64,000 nt of DNA from Cyclobacteriaceae bacterium. GTDB lineage: Bacteria > Bacteroidota > Bacteroidia > Cytophagales > Cyclobacteriaceae. Position 1 is the first letter of the stretch. The number at the start of each line of letters is the position of its first letter. The stretch is taken from positions 62,001-126,000 of the forward strand of contig JANQKF010000009.1 in assembly GCA_028281285.1 (NCBI GenBank). The letters are read 5' to 3'. This document shows positions 25,486-33,397 of this stretch, one piece after another. The notes under the pieces were generated by a model, which saw only the letters and a list, made by a program, of their open reading frames with translations, made no database searches and was not told the origin of the DNA. Position numbers and translations under genes: made by a program.

Positions 25486-25875
25486 CTACTCCAACCCTTC
25501 TTGAATCCGAGTAATTATTTTGTTTCTGTCCTTCTCCATTTCCTTGAGAAAATTAGGCGGCACAGCCAAGTTATCATGATATTTTGCCGACCAGGCAATG
25601 GTTTCAAGCAAAACAGGGATCAAGTCCTTACCCTTTTGGGTTAGCGAGTATTCTTTCATCGTCTTCTTTTCTTCAAAAACTTTGGACGATATCACTCCTA
25701 CTGCTTCAAGTCGCTTAAGGCGGTCAGATAAAATGTTAGTCGCCATGCCCTCTTTTGAATTGAGGAAGTCCTTATAGAACTTCTTGCGATCAAAAATCAT
25801 ATCCCGGATGATTAAAAAGGTCCATTTATCTCCAAAAAAATCGAGCGCATAGCTAATCGGGCAGTCTGATCTCAT
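25486..25875 (-). CDS. HxlR-family winged-helix regulator
   Basis: 129 residues covering one HxlR/MarR-like winged helix. It has the typical start CPISYALDFFGDKWTFLIIR with the conserved Cys at residue 5, then NILSDRLKRLEAVGVI (recognition helix) and YSLTQKGKDLIPVL (wing and linker). In HxlR proteins such as YodB and HypR the N-terminal Cys senses electrophiles or oxidants; whether that holds here is inference. It is divergent from the SnoaL-like gene at 25976, and two near-identical inverted repeats lie between them, so it probably controls both promoters. Confidence 0.93.
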   Translation of the reverse strand: MRSDCPISYALDFFGDKWTFLIIRDMIFDRKKFYKDFLNSKEGMATNILSDRLKRLEAVGVISSKVFEEKKTMKEYSLTQKGKDLIPVLLETIAWSAKYHDNLAVPPNFLKEMEKDRNKIITRIQEGLE

Positions 25876-25890
25876 GTTTTTAAATTAATT

Positions 25891-25942
25891 ACTTGTGTTT
25901 TGCAAGTGAATGATTATATTTGAACACTTGCATTTTGCAAGT
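25891..25942. promoter_or_regulatory. Twin HxlR operator
   Basis: Copy 2, ACTTGC-ATTTT-GCAAGT (25926-25942), is a perfect 6-bp dyad; copy 1, ACTTGT-GTTTT-GCAAGT (25891-25907), has one changed position in the left arm. Centres are 35 bp apart. They bracket the -7 box of the SnoaL-like gene: copy 1 covers its -33 TTG and copy 2 follows the predicted transcription start. This fits repression by a pair of HxlR dimers. Confidence 0.75.
25893..25922 (+). promoter_or_regulatory. Promoter of the SnoaL-like gene
   Basis: TTG (25893-25895), a 19-base spacer, and TATATTTG (25915-25922), a full match to TAnnTTTG. The leader before ATG 25976 is about 50 nt and contains operator copy 2. Confidence 0.7.
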
Positions 25943-25975
25943 TAATAAAAATTAACAACTACAACCTCTATTATT

Positions 25976-26455
25976 ATGGATACGATCCAAATCAATTACG
26001 ATGCATTAGCAAAAGATAGTTGGTCGGACCAGGAACAAAAGAACGTAAGACTCCTGATCGCTTTTGTTCAGGAATTGATGAACAATCATAATTTTGACCA
26101 TGTAGGCAAAACCTTTGGTAATTCCCATTATCGTCAACACAATCGTGGTATTGCAGATGGTATGGACAATCTGATCAAGTACGTAGCGGATTTCGCCAAG
26201 CGTTATCCAGAGTACACTTATGACGTAAAACATATCCATGCTGATGGAGATTATGTCGTTTTTCACTCTCAAATCACTACCAAAAAGAAAGACCGCGGAA
26301 ACGACAAAAAGGGCTTTAATGTTATGGATACCTGGCGTGTCGAGAATGGCCAGATCGTTGAACATTGGGACGCTCTTCAGCCAATGAATGCCTTCCTACG
26401 CTTTGTGTTTTGGATTATCGGGGGAAAGATCGCCAATAATAATGGAGTGTATTGA
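25976..26455 (+). CDS. SnoaL-like / NTF2-fold protein under HxlR control
   Basis: 159 residues. The pattern is that of the SnoaL polyketide-cyclase-like NTF2 fold: an N-terminal helix pair, FGNSHYRQHNRGIADGMDNL, then YDVKHIHADGDYVVFHSQIT and the end MDTWRVENGQIVEHWDALQP. The conserved H and D residues of these two last motifs line the pocket in the family. These small proteins often isomerise or hydrolyse small ketones, or have no enzymatic role. The substrate is unknown; HxlR control suggests response to a reactive compound. The C-terminal 25 residues are hydrophobic (FLRFVFWIIGGKI), which may attach it to the membrane. Confidence 0.85.
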   Translation: MDTIQINYDALAKDSWSDQEQKNVRLLIAFVQELMNNHNFDHVGKTFGNSHYRQHNRGIADGMDNLIKYVADFAKRYPEYTYDVKHIHADGDYVVFHSQITTKKKDRGNDKKGFNVMDTWRVENGQIVEHWDALQPMNAFLRFVFWIIGGKIANNNGVY

Positions 26456-26521
26456 TTAATTCATATTTGCCAGTTCTTACATTTTAACCCATAACCATTC
26501 CAATTCTTTCCCCTTGTATTT

Positions 26522-26564
26522 TAGTCGGTTTGTGACGATAATAAGTCTCTAAATCAACCGACTA
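26522..26564. promoter_or_regulatory. Inverted repeat ending on the start codon of the BNR gene
   Basis: TAGTCGGTT (26522-26530) and AACCGACTA (26556-26564) are perfect 9-bp complements, and the last A is the first base of the ATG. If transcribed in full, the hairpin would hide the start codon. However, a -7-like TATTTTAG (26517-26524) overlaps the left arm, so it may instead be a protein-binding site. Confidence 0.4.
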
Positions 26565-29500
26565 TGAAACGATCCATATTCCTATCCTTAGTGGGAGCAT
26601 TATTCCTTTTCACTCCCGGATTCTCACAAAACGACAATTATGCTGAAGCTTTAAAATCCTATGAATGGCGTGCCATAGGCCCTGCCAATATGGGAGGTAG
26701 AGTAACCGATATTGATGGTATTCCAGGAGACCCTAGTACCTTCTATGTATCCGGAGCTGATGGTGGAATCTTCAAAACCACTAACGGAGGAATAGACTTC
26801 ACTCCGATTTTCGAAGGTCAACGTGCATATTCCATTGGTGCACTGACCATCGCCCCTTCCGATCACAACATCTTGTGGGTAGGTACCGGAGAGGGTGATC
26901 CCCGAAACAGTGTAGGTTATGGATGGGGTGTATACCGCTCAGTAGATGCAGGAAAGAACTGGACTCACCTGGGCCTCAAGGAGACAGAAAGAATAAAACG
27001 AATTGTAGTAGATCCAACTGATCCCAATGTAGCATGTGTTTGTGCCCTAGGCAAGGAATGGGGAGCCAACCCCGAAAGAGGTGTATTTAAGACAACTGAT
27101 GGTGGAAAAACCTGGGACAAAATATTATACATCGATGAAGATACCGGTTGTGCAGATATCGCCATGGAGCCAGACAACCCGAACATCATGTATGCAGGAA
27201 TGTGGACTTTCCGAAGAAGACCTTGGCGTTTTGATGACGGTGGAAAAGAGACTGCCATTTATCGTACTATGGATGGTGGTGAAACCTGGAAAAAAATCAT
27301 GAACGGTCTACCTGACAAGCCCATGGCACGTCCGGGCATCCACGTTGCAGCAAGTGAACCGAATATCATCTACCTAATGACCGAATTCCAAGATGGTGGC
27401 ACTGCTTTCAGGTCCGAAGATCGTGGAGATAACTGGGTGATGGTCAATGACGATCCCAACATCAACTTCCGCCCTTTTTACTATAGTGACGTAAGAGTTG
27501 ATCCCAACAACCCAAACATTCTCTTTTCCATTTCAGGCCGCTTGAGTAGATCTAAGGACGGTGGTAGAACCTGGCAGCGAATTGCCGGATCAGTACACGG
27601 TGACCATCAGGCGCTTTGGATCGATCCGATGAATTCGAAACGAATTTTGAACGGAAGTGATGGTGGCTATCAAGTCTCATATGATGGAGGAGATAGCTGG
27701 GAAATAATCAATAATGTTGAGCTGTCTCAGTTCTACCAAATATTCATAGACAACAAAGATCCTTATAATGTATATGGTGGTCTTCAGGACAATGGCACCT
27801 GGGTTGGGCCAAGTAATTCATTGCACGCTGCAGGAATTCTAAAAAGGCATTGGAAAGGACTTGCCGGAGGTGATGGTTATTATGCAGTGCCAATTCCGGG
27901 AAGTGAACACGAAGTATATGCCAACCTTCAGGGCGGTGTTATCTTTCATGTTGATTCCAGATACGGTAATGTGCGCAACATCCATCCCTATCCGAAAATC
28001 ACCGGATCCGCGGGAGATGCCATTGAGGACCACCGCTATCGATTCAACTGGGACTCTCCCATCGTAATTTCTCCTCATGATCCGAATACGGTCTACTTTG
28101 GTGGAAATGTGGTATTCAAATCAACCGACCGAGGCTATTCCTGGACGCAGATCAGTGACGACCTTACCACCAACGACAAATCGAAACAACGAACATCAGG
28201 GGGTGTGATCTACCAAGACAATACGGCCGCAGAGTTTCACTGCACCATCCTCTATATCGATGAATCACCTGTAGAAAGGGGGGTGATTTGGGTAGGTACT
28301 GACGATGGCAATGTACATCTAACCAGAGATGGTGGCGAAACATGGACCAAGCTCAACGATCGGATCAAAGGACTTCCGGAATTTGCATGGGTTTCAAAAA
28401 TCCATGCCTCGGAACACGATGCCGGTACGGCCTTTGTCACTGTGGATCAGCATAGAATGGATGACTTCCGACCTTATGCTTTTATGACCACCAACTATGG
28501 CCGTACCTGGACCAAGATTTCAGAAGGACTACCTCAGGATGATTATGTGAAAGTAGTGCGTCAGGATCCTATCAACCCAGACTTGCTCTATGCAGGTATG
28601 GAGCATGGCATATTCGCCAGCTGGGACAAAGGGAAATCATGGACTAAGATCAACAATAACCTACCCAATGTCTCGGTAAGAGATTTGCGAATCCAAGCCC
28701 GTGACCGGGATTTAATTGTAGGTACCCATGGCAGGGGTGCCTGGATTTTAGATGACATTCGGCCTTTGCAGGAAATGGGAGATACTAAAGGAAAGTCGAT
28801 GCATCTTTTCCCAGTCCGTAGGGCCACCCTATGGCACCGGTATGGTCGGATTGAGAATTTGGGAGATCGTCATTACCGCGCGCAAAACCCGGATTTCGGG
28901 GCCAATATCAACTTCTATCTTGCAGAAGGCGAAAAGACAATGGCTGTCGTTGAAATTCTGGACGCCACCGGAAACGTGATCAGAACTTTAAAAAATCCAT
29001 CGGCTAAGGCAGGGGTTAACAGAATGGTTTGGAATCTCGGACATGAGGGAGCCACTCCCTTGGATGGCCCCCGCGGTGGCGGATTCTTCTTTGGTTCAAT
29101 GACGCCTTATGTGGCACCGGGCACCTATACCGCACGATTAACTGTAAATGGTGAAGCGCAGGAAACGTCAATCGAGGTAAGGTCGGATCCCAGAGTAGAG
29201 TTGGCACAAGCTGACTATGAAGCACGAACAAAACTCTCTCTTGAATTGAGAGCACTCTTGTCGAAAGCAAATACTATGATCAACAATACCAACACGCTTC
29301 AAACTCAACTAAGAGAGTTGAAGAAAAAATTGGACAAGAGTCAAGAGCAAGATTTCGACAAATCACTATTTGATGATATTGACACAGCCACCAGAAAGAT
29401 TTCTGATCTGCAGGATGATATTCTAAGGCGACCTCCTCCAAATATGGGGTATCGCCAAAGACCCCGACTCCGCGAAGAAATCAGGTCCTTAATGCGTGCC

Positions 29501-29677
29501 GTGAATGGAGCAACCGCCAAACCAACACAACCTCAATTATTGAGAATGCAAGAGTTGACGAATGAAGTCAATGAAGCACAGGGTACGCTCGGTCAAATTA
29601 TCAATTCGGACATCCAGAAAATAAACAATAAGGCAAAAGACGTTCCTCAAATTTCGGTTAAGGGCAAAAACATGTGA
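26564..29677 (+). CDS. Secreted BNR/sortilin-like beta-propeller protein
   Basis: 1037 residues. A signal peptide (cleavage near PGFSQ) is followed by a large region of BNR/Asp-box repeats, e.g. SVDAGKNWTHLG, TTDGGKTWDKI, SKDGGRTWQRI, TRDGGETWTKL, KGKSWTKI. This makes one or two seven- to ten-bladed propellers, as in VPS10/sortilin and xyloglucanase-like proteins. A beta-sandwich domain follows (about 780-870), then a helical C-terminal part with a coiled coil (about 885-950). No sialidase or glycosidase catalytic set is visible, and no T9SS sorting tail, so periplasmic or membrane-associated localisation is likelier. Databases often call such proteins glycosyl hydrolase, which I consider unproven. 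Confidence 0.85.
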   Translation: MKRSIFLSLVGALFLFTPGFSQNDNYAEALKSYEWRAIGPANMGGRVTDIDGIPGDPSTFYVSGADGGIFKTTNGGIDFTPIFEGQRAYSIGALTIAPSDHNILWVGTGEGDPRNSVGYGWGVYRSVDAGKNWTHLGLKETERIKRIVVDPTDPNVACVCALGKEWGANPERGVFKTTDGGKTWDKILYIDEDTGCADIAMEPDNPNIMYAGMWTFRRRPWRFDDGGKETAIYRTMDGGETWKKIMNGLPDKPMARPGIHVAASEPNIIYLMTEFQDGGTAFRSEDRGDNWVMVNDDPNINFRPFYYSDVRVDPNNPNILFSISGRLSRSKDGGRTWQRIAGSVHGDHQALWIDPMNSKRILNGSDGGYQVSYDGGDSWEIINNVELSQFYQIFIDNKDPYNVYGGLQDNGTWVGPSNSLHAAGILKRHWKGLAGGDGYYAVPIPGSEHEVYANLQGGVIFHVDSRYGNVRNIHPYPKITGSAGDAIEDHRYRFNWDSPIVISPHDPNTVYFGGNVVFKSTDRGYSWTQISDDLTTNDKSKQRTSGGVIYQDNTAAEFHCTILYIDESPVERGVIWVGTDDGNVHLTRDGGETWTKLNDRIKGLPEFAWVSKIHASEHDAGTAFVTVDQHRMDDFRPYAFMTTNYGRTWTKISEGLPQDDYVKVVRQDPINPDLLYAGMEHGIFASWDKGKSWTKINNNLPNVSVRDLRIQARDRDLIVGTHGRGAWILDDIRPLQEMGDTKGKSMHLFPVRRATLWHRYGRIENLGDRHYRAQNPDFGANINFYLAEGEKTMAVVEILDATGNVIRTLKNPSAKAGVNRMVWNLGHEGATPLDGPRGGGFFFGSMTPYVAPGTYTARLTVNGEAQETSIEVRSDPRVELAQADYEARTKLSLELRALLSKANTMINNTNTLQTQLRELKKKLDKSQEQDFDKSLFDDIDTATRKISDLQDDILRRPPPNMGYRQRPRLREEIRSLMRAVNGATAKPTQPQLLRMQELTNEVNEAQGTLGQIINSDIQKINNKAKDVPQISVKGKNM

Positions 29678-29805
29678 TTTGACCTTTTGCTACATCCAGT
29701 CACTCTAATACGATCCCTTCTTAAGGTTTTCTAAGAATGCTTTGAGGAGGGATGAGTATTTAAGAAAGGTGGTACCAAATTATTAAAGACATCCATTTCT
29801 TTTAA

Positions 29806-29813
29806 TATCTTCG
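29806..29813 (+). promoter_or_regulatory. -7-like box next to the ATG at 29818
   Basis: TATCTTCG is a 7 of 8 match to TAnnTTTG and ends 4 bases before the start codon. No -33 TTG is present at the proper distance. Confidence 0.35.
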
Positions 29814-29817
29814 AGGC

Positions 29818-30423
29818 ATGTCTCAACGCAAAAAATGGCTTCCCACATTCTTCTTTGAACTATTCATTGTGTTTATCGGTGTCTACGGAGCGTTTGAATT
29901 GAATCGTCTGCAGGAAAACAGGAGAGAAAATGAGGTCAAGGTGAACTACTTAAAGAGTTTTCGCTCTGAATTGGTATTCGTCCGTTCTCACCTTATAGAC
30001 GTCAAGAACACCATAACTAAAACGATCAACGATTTTGAAATGGCTTTGGCGAACGGGGACCGCCCCAGTCCAAAACCGATTCACACTTATATCAGTAGTT
30101 CATTGTTGATTACTCAGGCAGGGCTTAACGGAGATGTTTTTTTGCAACTGAACCAAGGCTTGGCTGCAAGCCTTAGTGGAGGCTATGATAACGTCAGTGC
30201 CACTTCCCGTTGGCTTGATGACTTCAATGACATTTGTAATCGCAACCTAATCTCCAATTCTCCCATTCAATTTTACGATCGGCAGGGAAACCTTCGGCCC
30301 GAATTTGACTGGTACCTTCCAGGTATGAAAACAGCTATTTCAAAAATCGATGGTCTCCTTGCCATCATTGATCAGGGAGCGATGCCATCGACCGAGGAGC
30401 TCATCAAAACGTTGGAGAACTAG
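29818..30423 (+). CDS. DUF6090-like single-pass membrane protein
   Basis: 201 residues. One N-terminal transmembrane helix (about 9-28, FFFELFIVFIGVYGAFELNR) is followed by a helical periplasmic region beginning with NRLQENRRENEVKVNYLKSF. The hydrophobic start and the following RLQE motif are like the Bacteroidota DUF6090 group, whose function is unknown. The gene stands alone on the plus strand, and its stop lies 1 base from the stop of the convergent YHS gene. Confidence 0.65.
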   Translation: MSQRKKWLPTFFFELFIVFIGVYGAFELNRLQENRRENEVKVNYLKSFRSELVFVRSHLIDVKNTITKTINDFEMALANGDRPSPKPIHTYISSSLLITQAGLNGDVFLQLNQGLAASLSGGYDNVSATSRWLDDFNDICNRNLISNSPIQFYDRQGNLRPEFDWYLPGMKTAISKIDGLLAIIDQGAMPSTEELIKTLEN

Positions 30424-30424
30424 G

Positions 30425-30907
30425 CTAATTGTCCTTTATCTCCTTCCATTTTTTATCTGCACGCTTTTTGAAGAATTCCTCATCTCGATTCCAGTAGGTC
30501 AACGCAGGCCATTCATTTTGGGGATAAAATAAGTGTAGCTTTGAATCTATAACCTTGTAAGACAATGGGCTTGTCTTGTAACGCCCCTGGGCAAACCCAT
30601 TCGTTTTTGAAGGATCCATACCTAAACCAAAGGCACAAAAACCACCATAAGCCGGTATGTACTTTTCCGGAGACTCCACAAACAATGTCTTGTTGGCCTC
30701 ACTCGAAAAATTATAAACGACACCATCATGAGTAATAGAGAATTCCGCCTTTCCCATGATGGGTTTTTCGGAGTTGAAATAAGACACCGGATCATATCCT
30801 TGGAGCATCACGTTTTCTGAGTTAACATGATACTTACCACTTGTAAACTCTTGACCACAGAGTTGCATTGGCATCAATACAAACATTATTCCGACTAATT
30901 TCTTCAT
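30425..30907 (-). CDS. Exported YHS-domain protein
   Basis: 160 residues. Signal peptide with cleavage near CGQEF. The mature protein has a YHS domain: VMLQGYDPVSYFNSEKPIMG, VVYNFSSEANKTLF and PAYGGFCAFGLG. YHS domains are often linked to metal or heme proteins; the single remaining Cys in GGFCAFG may contact a metal, but binding is unproven. The C-terminus is basic (FKKRADKKWKEIK). It is 88 bases upstream of the isocitrate dehydrogenase stop in genome order, so it could be the second gene on the icd transcript. Confidence 0.88.
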   Translation of the reverse strand: MKKLVGIMFVLMPMQLCGQEFTSGKYHVNSENVMLQGYDPVSYFNSEKPIMGKAEFSITHDGVVYNFSSEANKTLFVESPEKYIPAYGGFCAFGLGMDPSKTNGFAQGRYKTSPLSYKVIDSKLHLFYPQNEWPALTYWNRDEEFFKKRADKKWKEIKDN

Positions 30908-30995
30908 GAACTAGTCATACGATGCATTAGACGTCAAGTTCGTGGAATTCGATCATTGACACTTACCGCCCCATGAATGTATTGGGTAAATAGAC

Positions 30996-32438
30996 TTATT
31001 CCCCTTGACTCAAAGAATACCCACGTTCACCATCAAAATGATATAAATGCTCAGTCTTTATAAAGTCAAAGCCCGCATCTTTTACTGATTGAAGCAGGTC
31101 AATTACGTCTGAGTTGTTCAGAATATCACCATTTCGACTCACAAAGCGGCATCTCCAGTGATCAGTTTTGAATGTTTCCGGCAAGCCCTCAGGATAAACC
31201 AAAACACCACGGTTTGAGATTAATTTCAATTTAAGTCGGTCGGTTGAAGCTTCATTCAATAAGGCATCACCAATTACATCAGGATCGCGACTCTCCCCTC
31301 TCCAGTCGATAAATACATCCACTCCAACAAGTTCTTTCTTCTTGGGAGGTTTTTCATCGACCTGCACCGAGATTTTCGCTTCCTTGTTTAAAGAGACGGC
31401 TCTCAACTTGACCGGTCTTTGTCCTAATCGGTCTATAATGGCATCCGCAAACTCTTTGGTGCCAGCTCTTTCTTTACTGCGTTGTGTTCGGTAAATGTCT
31501 CGTGTATGAATTCCATCCTCCAATGTTTTCAGCCAGGCGTTCTGAATAAGTTCGGCTTTTTCCGACATACCAAGCTGTACTAACATCATTAACGCACCAT
31601 TCAAAAGGCCTGAAGGATTTGCCATATTTTGTCCGGCTATATCAGGTGCGGAACCGTGAATTGCCTCAAACATGGCATGATTCATACCAATATTAGCGGA
31701 TCCGGCCATTCCTACTGATCCGGCAACTTCGGCTGCAATATCCGAGATCACATCACCGTAGAGATTCAGTGTCACGATCACATCTAGTGATTCCGGTCTG
31801 GCTGCAACCACAGCAGAACCAATATCGATGATCCAATGGTCTGACTCAATTTCCGGATACTCTTTGGAGATCTTGTCAAACACTTGATGAAACAACCCAT
31901 CTGTATGCTTCATAATATTATCCTTGGTCATACAGGTCACCTTCTTACGACCATAGGCCTTAGCATATTCGAAAGCATATCGAATAATCTTTTCCGAACC
32001 AGGCTCTGAAATCAACTTCAATGTCTGAACCACTTCAGAAGTCTGTTGATGTTCAATTCCGGCATACAAGTCCTCTTCGTTCTCTCGTACAATGACCACA
32101 TCCATATGTGGGAAGAATGAGGGCACGTAAGGTGGTAATGCCCTAAATGGCCTTACATTGGAGAAAAGCCCAAGAGATTTTCGGATAGTGACATTCAAGC
32201 TCTTGTAACCTCCACCCTGTGGAGTGGTTATCGGTGCTTTTAAAAAGACCGGGTTTCTTCGCAGAATCTCCCATGATTCAGGACTAATTCCAGACTTGTG
32301 CCCTGCCTTATATACTTTTTCACCGATTTCAATTACATCATATTCCAAATTGGTTTCGGCAGCATCAAGTATGCGCAATGTGGCATCCATAATCTCTGGT
32401 CCGATTCCGTCTCCGTAAGCAACAGTAATTCTCTCCAT
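30996..32438 (-). CDS. icd: Isocitrate dehydrogenase, Thermus-type with extra C-terminal domain
   Basis: 480 residues; oxidises isocitrate to 2-oxoglutarate in the TCA cycle, probably with NADP+. The core shows AYGDGIGPEIMDA, the substrate loop NVTIRKSLGLFSNVRPFR, the VRENEEDLYAGIEH stretch, the catalytic K/D region (VTCMTKDNIMK; LNLYGDVISDIAAEV) and the coenzyme-side EAIHGSAPDIAGQ. An additional domain of about 140 residues (from about 345) follows, as in Thermus thermophilus and Rickettsia enzymes. That subfamily is mostly NADP-dependent; I did not verify the cofactor-defining residues. Start ATG 32436-32438. Confidence 0.9.
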   Translation of the reverse strand: MERITVAYGDGIGPEIMDATLRILDAAETNLEYDVIEIGEKVYKAGHKSGISPESWEILRRNPVFLKAPITTPQGGGYKSLNVTIRKSLGLFSNVRPFRALPPYVPSFFPHMDVVIVRENEEDLYAGIEHQQTSEVVQTLKLISEPGSEKIIRYAFEYAKAYGRKKVTCMTKDNIMKHTDGLFHQVFDKISKEYPEIESDHWIIDIGSAVVAARPESLDVIVTLNLYGDVISDIAAEVAGSVGMAGSANIGMNHAMFEAIHGSAPDIAGQNMANPSGLLNGALMMLVQLGMSEKAELIQNAWLKTLEDGIHTRDIYRTQRSKERAGTKEFADAIIDRLGQRPVKLRAVSLNKEAKISVQVDEKPPKKKELVGVDVFIDWRGESRDPDVIGDALLNEASTDRLKLKLISNRGVLVYPEGLPETFKTDHWRCRFVSRNGDILNNSDVIDLLQSVKDAGFDFIKTEHLYHFDGERGYSLSQGE

Positions 32439-32470
32439 AGTGGGTTTAGTTGTTCTTCAATTTCTGGCCG

Positions 32471-32478
32471 CAAAGGTA
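32471..32478 (-). promoter_or_regulatory. -7 box of icd
   Basis: TACCTTTG on the minus strand is a full TAnnTTTG match, with a leader of about 30 nt before the icd ATG. The -33 element is not obvious. Confidence 0.55.
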
Positions 32479-32571
32479 TTAAAGCAACCACTTAAATCGT
32501 AGTTTGGTTTTGATATTTATCAGGTATTTTCCTTGAGCGGATTCCCATTTTCAGTTTCACCGTTCAGCCTG

Positions 32572-32579
32572 TATATTTG
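32572..32579 (+). promoter_or_regulatory. -7 box of the enoyl-CoA hydratase gene
   Basis: TATATTTG is a full consensus match, 23 bases before the GTG start at 32603. No convincing -33 element is present. Confidence 0.5.
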
Positions 32580-32602
32580 AAGCCACACTCAATCAGAAAA
32601 TC

Positions 32603-33382
32603 GTGTTTAAAAACATCAAATTTGAAAACCATGATGGCATAGCCCATCTGACCATAAATCGTCCTGACAAGCTTAATGCGCTGAATATCCAGACCGTAGA
32701 TGAGATTAAAGAGGCCTTTCATATGGTATATGATGACCAGGAGGTCAAAGGAGTTATTATTAGCGGAGAAGGAGAAAAAGCCTTTGTTGCTGGTGCCGAT
32801 ATTTCTGAAATCGCTGAACTGACCGATGTCAATGGCAGAAAATTCGCTGAAAATGGTCAGGAAGTATTCGCAATGATTGAAAACTGTCATAAACCGGTAA
32901 TCGCATTAGTGAATGGGTTTGCGCTTGGCGGTGGCTGTGAACTCGCCATGGCTTGTCATATGCGAGTGGCTCTGTCCAATGCCAAATTTGGACAGCCAGA
33001 AGTCAATCTAGGTATCATACCCGGGTATGGTGGCACTCAACGGCTCACCCATTTGATCGGGAAAAGTAAATCCTTTGAGCTTTCGATGACTGGCGATATG
33101 ATCGATGCCCTGGAGGCAGAACGACTGGGTTTAGTGAATTATGTCTTCGAAACCAAGGGTGAAGCACTTGAAAAGTGTCAGAAAGTTTTGAAGAAAATTG
33201 CCTCTAAAGCACCTTTAGCGGTGGGGATGGTAATAGATTGCGTAAATGCCGTTTATAAAGAAGATGAAAACGGCTACCAGACTGAAGCCAATAGTTTTGC
33301 CAATTGTTGCAAGACGGACGACTTCAAAGAGGGTACAACGGCATTTCTGGAGAAACGCAAACCCGAATTCAAAGGGGAGTAA
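32603..33382 (+). CDS. Enoyl-CoA hydratase/isomerase family protein
   Basis: 259 residues, crotonase fold; hydrates trans-2-enoyl-CoA in beta-oxidation or in butanoyl-CoA routes. It has the oxyanion-hole segments AFVAGADISE and NGFALGGGCELAMACH, and the catalytic pair: Glu in GGGCE and Glu in FGQPEVNLGIIPGYGGTQRL. Both glutamates are present, as in true hydratases. The start is GTG 32603, which gives the usual N-terminus FKNIKFENHDGIAHLTINRP; no ATG is nearby in frame. It is divergent from icd and 15 bases upstream of the flippase gene. The physiological substrate is not clear from context. Confidence 0.92.
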   Translation: MFKNIKFENHDGIAHLTINRPDKLNALNIQTVDEIKEAFHMVYDDQEVKGVIISGEGEKAFVAGADISEIAELTDVNGRKFAENGQEVFAMIENCHKPVIALVNGFALGGGCELAMACHMRVALSNAKFGQPEVNLGIIPGYGGTQRLTHLIGKSKSFELSMTGDMIDALEAERLGLVNYVFETKGEALEKCQKVLKKIASKAPLAVGMVIDCVNAVYKEDENGYQTEANSFANCCKTDDFKEGTTAFLEKRKPEFKGE

Positions 33383-33397
33383 TAACTCCCTGTCTTA

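Noticed and set aside
26564-29677. Sialidase or other glycosidase
   Set aside because: Asp-box propeller repeats are clear, but no Arg triad or catalytic Tyr/Glu arrangement could be recognised, so I kept it as a BNR propeller protein.
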